Shown here: positions 1-7,709 of the stretch, piece after piece
Position numbering within the stretch: position 1 is the stretch's first letter
Layout of the letters: each line of letters starts with the position of its first letter
DNA from: an uncultured Prevotella sp.
GTDB lineage: Bacteria > Bacteroidota > Bacteroidia > Bacteroidales > Bacteroidaceae
Direction: 5' to 3'
Assembly: GCA_900543975.1 (NCBI GenBank)
Contig: UQTI01000063.1
Span: 1-16,823 of the forward strand
DNA length: 16,823 nucleotides
The notes under the pieces: generated by a model
Told to the model about the DNA's origin: nothing
Seen by the model: only the letters and a program-made list of their open reading frames with translations
Database searches by the model: none
Position numbers and translations under genes: made by a program

Positions 1-2898
1 GTCGATACCCTTCCAGTTAGCACCCAGTGTGAAGCTATACTCATAGTTAGGCAGGGAGTTGCCGATAACCTTCTGGTCGCCATGATCCTCAACGGTGTTC
101 TTTCCGTATGTTATCTTCTTGTCGCCGTCAAGATCCTTATATTTCATGTCACCCGGCTGGAACTTAAAGGCGCCTTTCTCATACAAAGCCTGTGAGGGGA
201 TGCCGTCCTTCAGTGTGTAGACCTTCTTGCCGTTGGCATCGGTTGTCACGTTGAAGTCGTCAACCTGGAACAGGCGGTCCGACTCGTAACCCCAGATCTC
301 GCCGAGGCGCTTGCCCTCGTAGTTGCCCTCGATGTTGCGGTCTGTCTTGTTCCACTTGGTGATACGCTCCACGACGTGTGACACTGATGCGCGTGCGCTG
401 ATGCCGAGGCCGTTAGCAAAGCGGTGGTTATAATCGACAGCAAGCTCCCAACCGTTGGCGGTCAGCTCACCAAAGTTGATCTTCGGAGTAGCGGCACCGA
501 AGGTTGAAGGCAGAGCCTCGCCAGCGGTGTGCATGTCAGAAGTTACACGATGATAGTAGTCGAAGGTCACACCCAGCTCGTTCTTGAAGAAGCGCATGTC
601 GACACCGAGGTCGAGGGTAGAAACGCGCTCCCATGTCAGACCGTCAGAGATCACCGTAGGAGCCTCAAGGCTCAGCTGGTTCTTGCCACCCATTACCCAA
701 CCAGAGTTTGTTGATGTCATGGTAGAGATGAACGAGTTGGCAGCAACGTCCTGGTTACCGATGGTACCCCATGATCCGCGGAGCTTCAAGTTTGACAGAG
801 CGGGCTTAGCCCAATCCATAAATTTCTCCTCGCTGGCACGCCATCCTGCAGAGAATGAGGGGAAGAAAGCAAACTTCTTTCCTGAGGGGAACATAGAAGA
901 GCCGTCGTAACGTGCGTTGAACTCGAACAGATATTTCTGCATGAAGTCGTAGTTGATACGTCCGAAGAAACCTGCCGAAGCGAAGTCTTTATGATAAGCA
1001 TAGTTCTTGTTGAACGAATACTGGTCGCCTGTAGCCAGTGCAATCTCGGGCAGATCCTGGCTGATGAGGCCACGGCGCTCAGAGTAGTGGCCCAGACGCT
1101 CGCGTGTCTCGGCATCGAAACCTGCCATCACCTTAAACTGGTGATTCTTCTTGATGTCGAAGTTGTAGGTAGCGTATGCTTTCCACACGTTTGTCATGGT
1201 GTACTTGCTGGTCTGTACCACGCGGTTGTCAACGCCACCATAGATGTTGGTGTAGTTGTCGAAGGGAGCGCCGGCAAACATGTTATATGCCATCACGGTG
1301 CCGCCGTTACGCTTCTGAGCGTCGTTCAGCAGGGCGAAGGTATAGTCGAAGTTGATGCTGAGGTTCTTCAGCGGGTTCAGCTCGGTACCCAGGTTTACGC
1401 GTACATAGTTAGAGGTAACGCTCTCGCGGTTAGCCTGCTTGATGTCGGTAACGGCAGAACGGAAGTCCTTGCCCTGATACTGTGCGTACGGATACCAACG
1501 CGGCCAACGCATCAGGTAGAACCATGCGTCATACTGGCCAGAGGTGTATTTGTAGGGCTGGTCGTTAACCGAGCGTGTGAACAACACGTTGGCGCGAACC
1601 TTCCACCAGTCGCGAATGGCGGTGGTGATGTTGCTGTTGAAGTTGTAACGGTCATACTTGTCGGCCTTAAAATTCATCACACCGTTCTGGCGCAGATAGC
1701 CCAATGAAATGTTATATGTTGTCTTCTCGCTACCACCTGTTACAGAGAGGTTGTGGTTCTGCTGCGGAGTCCATTTACGAGTAAACTCGTTAATGGGGTC
1801 GAACGAACGGAAGAAGTAGGTCTTTCCGTTCTTGATCTCGAAGTCGCGGCCTTCCTGCATCTCGCCGAGCTCGCTCTGCGACATGTTGCCATACTTCTGC
1901 TCCCACTCCTTGATCTTGCCAACGGCATACTCGTCGATGGTGAAGCCGATATTTGTACAAGCTGAGAGACCCTTGCTCTGAGCCAGCTTGTATATGTACT
2001 CGGCATTGTCTACAGCCGAAGCCAGCTTAGGCATCTTGGTGGGTGTGCCCCAAGCAAAGTTGTTTGAATAGGTCACGCGGGGTTTCTCGTTCTTCTTACC
2101 CTGCTTTGTGGTGATCAGGATAACACCCCATGCAGCACGGGTACCGTAGATAGAAGCCGAAGCGGCGTCTTTCAACACAGAGATGGTCTCGATGTCGTCG
2201 GGGTTGACGAGGTTAAGGCTGGGCACCTCTACGTTATCAACCAAGATAAGAGGAGCGGTACCTCCTTCAGCGTTCAATGAACCTACTGAACCACGCAGTT
2301 TGATGGTAGACTCTGTGCCTACACCACCAAGGTTGTTGGTGATGGTAAGACCCGGGGTGATGCCCTGCAGCGCCTTTGCCACGTCGGTGATAGGACGGCT
2401 TGCGATGGCCTCCTTAACGTTTACGTTAGCCACAGCACCGGTAAGGTCTACCTTCTTCTGGGCACCGTAACCCACTACAACCACCTCGTCGAGGTCGCCC
2501 ATGTCTTCTGTGAGGACGATGCGCTGGTTCTTGCCGTTAACCTTCACGTCAACGGTCTTGTAGCCCACATAAGACACGCGGTAGGTCTTGCCTGCCACGG
2601 CTTTTATGCTTACCTTACCGTCGATGTCGGTGATGCCGCCGTTTGTCGTGCCGGGTTCTACAACGCTGGCGCCTGTGATAGGTTCGCCGTTTGCGTCAAC
2701 CACGGTGATGACCACTTTGTCGGCCTGCTGCGGCAGCGTGCTGTATGTCTCAGACATAACTTCTGCTGTCATAGCGTTCGGCATTGAAACACTTGCTGCC
2801 GTAGCTTGTCCACTGCTCATGAACAAAGCGCAGGCAACAGCTGCTGTGAGTACTTTGCCGTTCAAGGCGTTCCTCTTTTTGTCATTGATGTTTATCAT
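1..2898 (-). CDS. SusC/RagA-family TonB-dependent outer membrane receptor, C-terminus beyond window
   Basis: This gene encodes an outer-membrane TonB-dependent transporter of the SusC class, which imports oligosaccharides or peptides together with a SusD lipoprotein. The frame is open from ATG at 2898 to the window edge, giving 966 residues with no stop; the family is usually about 1000-1100 residues, so some tens of residues are missing. Visible in order: signal peptide at about residues 1-35, a carboxypeptidase-regulatory-like beta domain at about 60-130 (NGEPITGASV), the hallmark LDEVVVVGYG at 136-145, the plug domain at about 150-270 with LQGITPGL, IKLRGS, LILVDNV and SVLKDAASASIYGTRAAWGVILITT, then the barrel. 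The last visible residues (SFTLGANWKGID) resemble the late-barrel strands of SusC proteins. A susD partner would be expected just past position 1. The substrate cannot be told from the sequence. Confidence 0.96.
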   Translation of the reverse strand, partial: MININDKKRNALNGKVLTAAVACALFMSSGQATAASVSMPNAMTAEVMSETYSTLPQQADKVVITVVDANGEPITGASVVEPGTTNGGITDIDGKVSIKAVAGKTYRVSYVGYKTVDVKVNGKNQRIVLTEDMGDLDEVVVVGYGAQKKVDLTGAVANVNVKEAIASRPITDVAKALQGITPGLTITNNLGGVGTESTIKLRGSVGSLNAEGGTAPLILVDNVEVPSLNLVNPDDIETISVLKDAASASIYGTRAAWGVILITTKQGKKNEKPRVTYSNNFAWGTPTKMPKLASAVDNAEYIYKLAQSKGLSACTNIGFTIDEYAVGKIKEWEQKYGNMSQSELGEMQEGRDFEIKNGKTYFFRSFDPINEFTRKWTPQQNHNLSVTGGSEKTTYNISLGYLRQNGVMNFKADKYDRYNFNSNITTAIRDWWKVRANVLFTRSVNDQPYKYTSGQYDAWFYLMRWPRWYPYAQYQGKDFRSAVTDIKQANRESVTSNYVRVNLGTELNPLKNLSINFDYTFALLNDAQKRNGGTVMAYNMFAGAPFDNYTNIYGGVDNRVVQTSKYTMTNVWKAYATYNFDIKKNHQFKVMAGFDAETRERLGHYSERRGLISQDLPEIALATGDQYSFNKNYAYHKDFASAGFFGRINYDFMQKYLFEFNARYDGSSMFPSGKKFAFFPSFSAGWRASEEKFMDWAKPALSNLKLRGSWGTIGNQDVAANSFISTMTSTNSGWVMGGKNQLSLEAPTVISDGLTWERVSTLDLGVDMRFFKNELGVTFDYYHRVTSDMHTAGEALPSTFGAATPKINFGELTANGWELAVDYNHRFANGLGISARASVSHVVERITKWNKTDRNIEGNYEGKRLGEIWGYESDRLFQVDDFNVTTDANGKKVYTLKDGIPSQALYEKGAFKFQPGDMKYKDLDGDKKITYGKNTVEDHGDQKVIGNSLPNYEYSFTLGANWKGID

Positions 2899-2999
2899 AC
2901 GCTATTAAAAGGTGTGATTATTTAATTAATAGTATGCTTGTTTGCAATTACTTTTTTTTCTTTTCTCTTCTCAGATTCCTTTTTTATGGGACTCGTCGT

Positions 3000-3045
3000 G
3001 GGGTTAATGGGGCGCTTTTTGGGGCTCTGGGTGTTTTGGTCGGGG
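3000..3045 (+). other. G-run cluster, possible G-quadruplex
   Basis: Plus-strand G-runs lie at 3000-3003, 3009-3012, 3021-3024, 3029-3031 and 3042-3045, separated by 5, 8, 4 and 10 bases. One spacer slightly exceeds the usual loop limit of seven. The G-rich strand is the template strand for the susC leader. The runs are seen; folding is speculative. Confidence 0.3.
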
Positions 3046-3163
3046 TGGTTTTGTTTACATCGTGGTGGTTTTGTTTACATCGTGGTGGCTTTGTTTTACA
3101 TCGTGGTGGTTTTGTTTACATCGGGGTGGCTTTGTTTTACATCGGGGTGGTTTTATTTTCGTC
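3042..3163. repeat. Six tandem 20/21-bp repeats in the susC leader
   Basis: Six head-to-tail units start at 3042, 3062, 3082, 3103, 3123 and 3144. Each has the form GKGGTGGYTTTGTTTACATC; the third and fifth have one extra T. In the predicted susC mRNA each unit reads GATGTAAACAAAACCAC, an A/C-rich sequence with little self-pairing. The open reading frames across it on the plus strand are products of the repeat and are not taken as genes. Confidence 0.85.
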
Positions 3164-3363
3164 GGGGCGTCAAAATGGTGATATGTGGCATCTTTATGAT
3201 GCTGTTTTGCAACAAATTGCGGTCATGAAGCAATAAATGTCTTCACCGTTGTGGTTGCTTATTTTAGCCTATAAATTTTGATTTAGGTTTCTTGTTTCCT
3301 TCTTAAGACCCTTTTTCAAGAGTCTTTTTGATGTTTTTTTAATTCTTATTTTTAATTCGGGTG

Positions 3364-3395
3364 CAAAAGTAAGCAATTATTATTATTAAAACAAG
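3364..3395 (-). promoter_or_regulatory. Bacteroidetes-type promoter for the susC-like gene
   Basis: On the minus strand, TACTTTTG (3371-3364) matches the -7 consensus TAnnTTTG, and CTTG (3395-3392) lies 20 bp upstream as a -33 element. Transcription would start near 3357, giving a leader of about 460 nt before the ATG at 2898. The match is seen in the sequence; use of this promoter is inferred. Confidence 0.62.
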
Positions 3396-3447
3396 TTTTT
3401 TATTATTTTTTTTTATTCTTTTCGCCCTTTCTCCTGTTTTCCTTTTA

Positions 3448-3640
3448 AGTAGGTGTTCAAAATTAATTTAAATGATTCTATGCTCTATTTTGGTCTGTAT
3501 GTTCAGCTCCGAAGAGGGAGTGTAGCGGGCTACACGACCGATGAGAGCTGGGCATACGGGCCAAAAGAGGGCGTAGAGGCATTTGAAAGCATAACCTTTT
3601 TTATAAGATTCATATATGCGATTAATTTTGAACACCTACT
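3448..3640. mobile_element. MITE-like element with 20-bp terminal inverted repeats and TA flanks
   Basis: A perfect inverted repeat has arms at 3447-3467 and 3621-3641 (AGTAGGTGTTCAAAATTAAT after the first base). Taking AGTAGG...CCTACT as the ends, the element is 193 bp and is bordered by TA on both sides (3446-3447 and 3641-3642), as expected for IS630/Tc1-mariner-type insertion. It has no coding capacity for a transposase. Inside are a second, long imperfect inverted repeat (3470-3509 with 3545-3584) and a small perfect one (3520-3526 with 3529-3535). It lies about 50 bp upstream of the susC -33 element. The inverted repeats are seen directly; mobility is inferred. Confidence 0.75.
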
Positions 3641-3719
3641 TATTATTAATTCTGTTTAATTTTCTTTCCCCATGTAAAACAAAGCAGGTGTCGCGAGAAG
3701 TTGCAATGTCAAGAAAAGC

Positions 3720-3763
3720 AGAAAGGGTGTCGCTGACCATGATGGTCGTGCGACACCCTTTCT
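3720..3763 (-). terminator. Hairpin terminator after the 979-aa/58-aa gene pair
   Basis: A perfect 14-bp stem, AGAAAGGGTGTCGC (3720-3733) with GCGACACCCTTTCT (3750-3763), encloses a loop that itself contains GACC/GGTC. On the minus strand it is followed by a T-rich run (TGCTTTTCTT) and begins about 35 nt after the stop codon at 3798. On the plus strand TTT also follows, so it could act both ways. Confidence 0.78.
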
Positions 3764-3797
3764 TTAAGGTTTTATAATTGACATCTTGTCTTTATAC

Positions 3798-3974
3798 TCA
3801 TTCCCAAACGTCGTTGATGCTGAGCTCGTTAGCTTCGTGTTCCTCGCTAGTCCAGAAATCGTTGCGCTTTGATTCTATAGTTCCTGTCTCATTATCTTCT
3901 GATGCTGTTTGCAAAAGAAATTCGCCTCGTAATTCCACAACATCAATCATTGGCTTATTATATATTTTTTTCAT
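3798..3974 (-). CDS. Small acidic protein of 58 residues, unknown function
   Basis: A short open frame runs from ATG at 3974 to TGA at 3798-3800. The protein begins MKKIYNKPMIDVVELRGEFL, is rich in Glu/Asp/Asn in its second half (TASEDNETGTIESKRNDF) and ends INDVWE. It has no signal peptide or membrane segment. Its start lies 20 nt after the stop codon of the 979-residue secreted protein and it is followed by a good terminator, so the two are probably co-transcribed. The opening pattern MKKxYxKPxIxxVxL recurs in short Bacteroidales proteins that I recall but whose function I do not know. A secreted or processed peptide, or a small partner of the upstream protein, is possible but speculative. 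Gene reality is supported by position, codon structure and the terminator. Confidence 0.72.
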   Translation of the reverse strand: MKKIYNKPMIDVVELRGEFLLQTASEDNETGTIESKRNDFWTSEEHEANELSINDVWE

Positions 3975-3994
3975 TACAAATGCTGTTTTAATTA

Positions 3995-6934
3995 TTACTT
4001 AACCATGATTTTCTTACCCTGGTGGATATAGATTCCCTTAACGGGTTTTGCAACTTTCACACCCTGAAGAGTATAATAAGCAGCATCTGAATTTGAAGCA
4101 TTATTCTTCAATTCAGAAATGCCTGTTGTCTCATTATCCATTGGGGCATCGATACCCTCAAACCAGACCATACTCTTAGCAAAGACCTTTGTGTCGTTGT
4201 CTTGGTCTTGATTCAAAATCTGACCATTACCCTGCATCACTGTTCGTGGCAACATCAGATAAGAATAATTTGCTTTTGCAGTACCTGCGAAACGGAAGAA
4301 GCTGTAATAATCACGCTTTGAAAGATCCTCATTTGTTATATCGTCTTCTGTTACATTGTTTTTACGTCCTGTCTTTGTCTGTGAATAACGGGTAAACGAG
4401 AAATTGCGTCCTGTCCATTCGTTGTTCTCATCATAGTGGAACTGAGTGATCTTAGTGTCTTCCAAAACAGGAACTAAGTAGTTGTTCCATTGTTCATCAG
4501 TATGTTTCTCTTCATAATACCACATATTTGTCTTCGTGTCCGAATTGGCCCAATCTTCGATATAATCATAAGCATCATGGCTATATCTCTTGACTGTTGC
4601 AGAGTAAGCTTTAACAAGCTCCATCTTTGTTTGCTCTTTATCTTCCACAGGAGAATTAGGCGCAAACAGCACGACACCCTGATTAGCAGGAATATATTTC
4701 AGACGATAAAGCTTAACGGTGCCTGTCTCGTCACCAGAGCCTGTTTTGTTCTCATCATTCTTTGTATATGATTGAGCTGCGAAAATCTGAACGTCGTCAT
4801 TAACAGGAACAACATCTATTGCACTTGTGTAAGTGCGAAGCAGCTTGCCCATGTGAGCTGTTACAGGGATATAAATCTTAGATGCACCTGTGATGGTGTA
4901 ATGGAAAGTCTCATCGTCGTTAATGTAGAATCTTACTGTATAAAGACCAGCACCGCGATTCCAAATAATATCCTGATTGTGATTAATGCTTGTTTCTGTA
5001 CAATCATAAGTATAAGAAACCTTGTTCGGATCTGCTACTGTTGCATCAGAGAAACCTTCCTTAGTCGTTGGATAAGCATCGTTTGCCTTAATCTCATCCT
5101 CATACCAGTTCTTTGTAATCGCATGATCACCAACAAAGCGGAATGTCTTGTTCTTCAAATCTTCAGATGTGTTCAGAACCAATTTGTAACAGCGGTCACT
5201 TTCATCATAAATCATATCGCCTGCTGTTGCATCCCACAACCATGTTGTTGTCTCACCATCTGTAGTTGTTGTACTTGGGATAGCAGGACCAACCATTGAA
5301 ATTACATCAGGATAATCGACCTCATTGAAATTACCTGGAATTTGGAAATCTGCTTGCAAACCATAACTATTGTCCTTCATCGCGTCGTCATGGTTTCCTC
5401 TAGAAGTGTTTACCTCGATAATCTTAGTACCCTTTATTTCTGGTAAAATAACAGCCGGCTGATTACCATACAATTTATTAGAACTTTGTACATTCTCCTT
5501 AGGTTCAGAACCCAAGAAAAATAGTTTATCATGAGTGCCAAATCCATTACCTATTTTATGAATGCCATCATTTGCCTTTTTTGCCTGATCTGCTATTTCT
5601 TTAGTTGTAATATTAGAAACCACAGTTCCTAACACGAAATAACTATTTGAACCATCAAGGTGAATAGCAGCTTTATGGTTATCACTATAGTCTTCGTTAA
5701 CAGAATTACGTTTATCATATAATGGCTGAGCAGTAGCTCCTTTGGCTGTACTTAACAGATAAGTAACTCGTGTGCAACCATCATGCTTAATAGTCCAAGT
5801 CGTTGGTGTATTAGTGGCTTTGTCAAATTTAAAGCTCACCACATAAGATCCATCATCTTCTGTCTCACCATCGTTACGAGTGATAAGATTCCAATAATTA
5901 TCGTTATCGTTAAATCCTTCAACAGCAAACAAATTATTTGTTTCACTATCACCGCCTACAGAACCATCAGTAGCAGGAATAGCTTTTCCATAATCCTTTG
6001 CACCATGTAATTTTTCAATGCCTTTAGGACCATATACTCTTGGAACACCGTCAACGCTTACACCAAGAATCTGCATCTTTGCAGTCAAACAAGCAGGAAT
6101 AACAATCTGATAAGAACCATCTTTCTGCTCTTCAAACTTGAAATAGAGTCTTTCGTAATTGATCTTACCAGGAGTATCACCACCAGGGTTAACGGTCGCG
6201 TTGTTGTATTGAGACATGAAGTCACCTACCAAATAGAAACCTGCACCAGCTACTGAATAAGGAACAACCTTCTCCTCTGCAACAACAGTCATCTTTCCAT
6301 CCTCTGTTACTGTGAGAGTATAGATAAGACCTGCCTTCAATGTCAAGGCTGCTGTTCCTTCTGTTGTGAATGCGATACCTGATGTGGTTCCAGTTGCAGC
6401 AATAGTTTGAGCAGTAGCCAAACCATAAGTTACGTCATCGATAGTAAGTTTAATCGTAGCATCTGTAGAAGTTTCGCTACTCAAATCAAGAGTGTACTTT
6501 CCGTTATAACCTGTCAGCTCAGAAGAACCATTGAGTAATTTGATTACCTTAGTAACCTTATCAAATTCAGACAGAGAGGTTCCAGTGGTGCTATTTATGG
6601 TATAAACATAATTATTTACCACTTTCATTTTTGAACCATCATTTCCAGGATGCTGGTGTGTGCCATCTTTAAATATCACATTCGTGAATTTGTCAGGGAA
6701 TGTGTAACTCCATAATTCTATACCTGTAGAGGTGTAATAAGGAGTACATGCTTCGGCATCTTTCCATTCTTTATGATAGTTACCAGCATCGTCATAAACA
6801 TAGGCGTGCACAGGAGTGCTCCACCCGTCTGGCCTTTGGAAATAGACAGTTACATCAGCTGCCTTTACCGTTTGCGATATGGACAATAATGCCAATATCG
6901 CCATTAAGAAAGTAAAAAGTCTTTTCATTTTCAT
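3995..6934 (-). CDS. Secreted multidomain protein with starch-binding-like N-terminus and type IX-like C-terminal segment
   Basis: The 979-residue protein begins with a signal peptide (about 1-25, cleavage likely after VKA). Residues 27-115 resemble starch-binding module 26: VTVYFQRPDGW, HAYVYDD, then W57, W75 and VIFKDGTHQHPG; the tryptophans are candidate sugar contacts. A second beta domain spans about 125-215. From about residue 231, FYLVGDF resembles the opening of SusE-type outer-membrane domains. Around 743-755 there is an IPANQGVVLFAPN motif seen in Bacteroidales surface proteins. The last 45 residues (YYTLQGVKV...KGIYIHQGKKIMVK) match the short C-terminal segment common in Prevotella exported proteins and resembling type IX sorting domains. 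No catalytic domain was recognised, so a surface alpha-glucan-binding role is inferred. It stands upstream of the SusC-like gene on the same strand. It looks markedly more AT-rich than dnaX, asnA and lptD. The start at 6934 is used; M3 (6928) is an alternative. Confidence 0.9.
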   Translation of the reverse strand: MKMKRLFTFLMAILALLSISQTVKAADVTVYFQRPDGWSTPVHAYVYDDAGNYHKEWKDAEACTPYYTSTGIELWSYTFPDKFTNVIFKDGTHQHPGNDGSKMKVVNNYVYTINSTTGTSLSEFDKVTKVIKLLNGSSELTGYNGKYTLDLSSETSTDATIKLTIDDVTYGLATAQTIAATGTTSGIAFTTEGTAALTLKAGLIYTLTVTEDGKMTVVAEEKVVPYSVAGAGFYLVGDFMSQYNNATVNPGGDTPGKINYERLYFKFEEQKDGSYQIVIPACLTAKMQILGVSVDGVPRVYGPKGIEKLHGAKDYGKAIPATDGSVGGDSETNNLFAVEGFNDNDNYWNLITRNDGETEDDGSYVVSFKFDKATNTPTTWTIKHDGCTRVTYLLSTAKGATAQPLYDKRNSVNEDYSDNHKAAIHLDGSNSYFVLGTVVSNITTKEIADQAKKANDGIHKIGNGFGTHDKLFFLGSEPKENVQSSNKLYGNQPAVILPEIKGTKIIEVNTSRGNHDDAMKDNSYGLQADFQIPGNFNEVDYPDVISMVGPAIPSTTTTDGETTTWLWDATAGDMIYDESDRCYKLVLNTSEDLKNKTFRFVGDHAITKNWYEDEIKANDAYPTTKEGFSDATVADPNKVSYTYDCTETSINHNQDIIWNRGAGLYTVRFYINDDETFHYTITGASKIYIPVTAHMGKLLRTYTSAIDVVPVNDDVQIFAAQSYTKNDENKTGSGDETGTVKLYRLKYIPANQGVVLFAPNSPVEDKEQTKMELVKAYSATVKRYSHDAYDYIEDWANSDTKTNMWYYEEKHTDEQWNNYLVPVLEDTKITQFHYDENNEWTGRNFSFTRYSQTKTGRKNNVTEDDITNEDLSKRDYYSFFRFAGTAKANYSYLMLPRTVMQGNGQILNQDQDNDTKVFAKSMVWFEGIDAPMDNETTGISELKNNASNSDAAYYTLQGVKVAKPVKGIYIHQGKKIMVK

Positions 6935-6975
6935 TTTACTATTAGTTTATATTTATGGTAATTGTCGTTTTCTTC

Positions 6976-7014
6976 TTTTTTTTAGAGCACACGCGTTTTT
7001 TTAGAGCATACGCG
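6976..7014. repeat. Two tandem 20-bp copies, T-run plus AGAGCAYACGCG
   Basis: Two adjacent copies of a T-run followed by TAGAGCACACGCG and TAGAGCATACGCG lie in the leader of the 979-residue gene, close to its start codon. In the mRNA they read CGCGTRTGCTCTAAAAA. No function is evident. Confidence 0.6.
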
Positions 7015-7234
7015 TCTATAGCATGGTCTGTGAGTGTTAATCACAAACATGCTGTTGCTTGTTGCATCGTTGTTTTGAGCATCCAGAGAGTGGAGAGTTC
7101 TCCAGAGGTGGATGGTTTTCGTTGCTACCTTTTGGTTATTACTTTTTTTTGTTACTTTTTTGGTTATTACTTTTTTTGTTTTTGGTTGTTAGCTCTTTAC
7201 AAGTTACAAGCCAATATTAGTTTCTGTTTTTTTA

Positions 7235-7362
7235 TCTTTCGGATAAGCTGTCTTTCGGACGTGTTTTGTCTTTCGGACGTCTTTAATCTTTCAGATAAGT
7301 TTTGTCTCTATATGTTGTTTTTATCTTCCGGATAAGTTTTTTATCTTTTGGATATATGTTTT
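7235..7362. repeat. Degenerate 16-20-bp tandem repeats (TCTTTCGGA type) in the leader of the 979-residue gene
   Basis: Units beginning TCTTTCGGATAAG, TCTTTCGGACGTG, TCTTTCGGACGTC, TCTTTCAGATAAG, TCTTCCGGATAAG and TCTTTTGGATA follow one another at roughly 18-bp spacing, one position being diverged. In the mRNA of the minus-strand gene each reads CTTATCCGAAAGA. They fill the promoter-proximal part of a leader of about 465 nt. Confidence 0.7.
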
Positions 7363-7406
7363 TTTCTTCTTCAGATTTTGTTTCTTTATCTGTCTGATTT
7401 CGAATG

Positions 7407-7439
7407 CAAATTTAATATTTTTCATTAGATAAATGCAAA
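7407..7439 (-). promoter_or_regulatory. Promoter for the 979-residue gene
   Basis: On the minus strand, TAAATTTG (7414-7407) is a -7 element and TTTG (7439-7436) a -33 element with a 21-bp spacer. The start would be near 7400, giving a leader of about 465 nt. A run of seven G (7443-7449) lies just upstream. Confidence 0.68.
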
Positions 7440-7470
7440 TTTGGGGGGGTGAATGTAGACTTTTTTTTGA

Positions 7471-7484
7471 TGCAAACGTTTGCA
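7471..7484. promoter_or_regulatory. 14-bp perfect palindrome, LacI-family-type operator
   Basis: TGCAAACGTTTGCA is a perfect palindrome with the central CG typical of LacI/PurR/CcpA-family operators. It lies about 32 bp upstream of the -33 element of the 979-residue gene, between two divergent promoters. The palindrome is seen; the regulator class is inferred from resemblance. Confidence 0.45.
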
Positions 7485-7625
7485 CAGTCTTCATGTTGCT
7501 GTAACATGGGGGGAACGGCGCTTATATAATAAGGTGGCGAAGGCGAAGAAGATGAAGGCGCAAACGGACAGGGGCGGGTGGCATGGCAGAATAGGGAAAA
7601 CCCTACAACGAATATGGTTTTTATG

Positions 7626-7657
7626 CTTGCAAGGATGGATAGAAAGGGATAACTTTG
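7626..7657 (+). promoter_or_regulatory. Promoter for the lipoprotein gene
   Basis: CTTG (7626-7629) and TAACTTTG (7650-7657) are spaced by 20 bp, matching the Bacteroidetes -33/-7 pattern. The start would be near 7664, about 46 nt before the ATG at 7710. Confidence 0.68.
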
Positions 7658-7709
7658 CAGCATAAAAAAAAGAAACCCAGAATAAAGAAAACTTTAAAAC
7701 GATACAACT

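Noticed and set aside
991..1707. Plus-strand frame of 238 codons opposite the susC-like gene
   Set aside because: Antisense shadow of a clearly recognised barrel.
2934..3236. Two overlapping plus-strand open frames of about 100 codons
   Set aside because: They lie across the 20/21-bp tandem repeats and G-rich leader; the repetitive HRGGFV-type peptide is a by-product of the repeat, with no promoter in place.
7412..7663. Minus-strand frame of 83 codons between the divergent promoters
   Set aside because: It overlaps both predicted promoters and the palindrome, and its composition is unlike the real genes.
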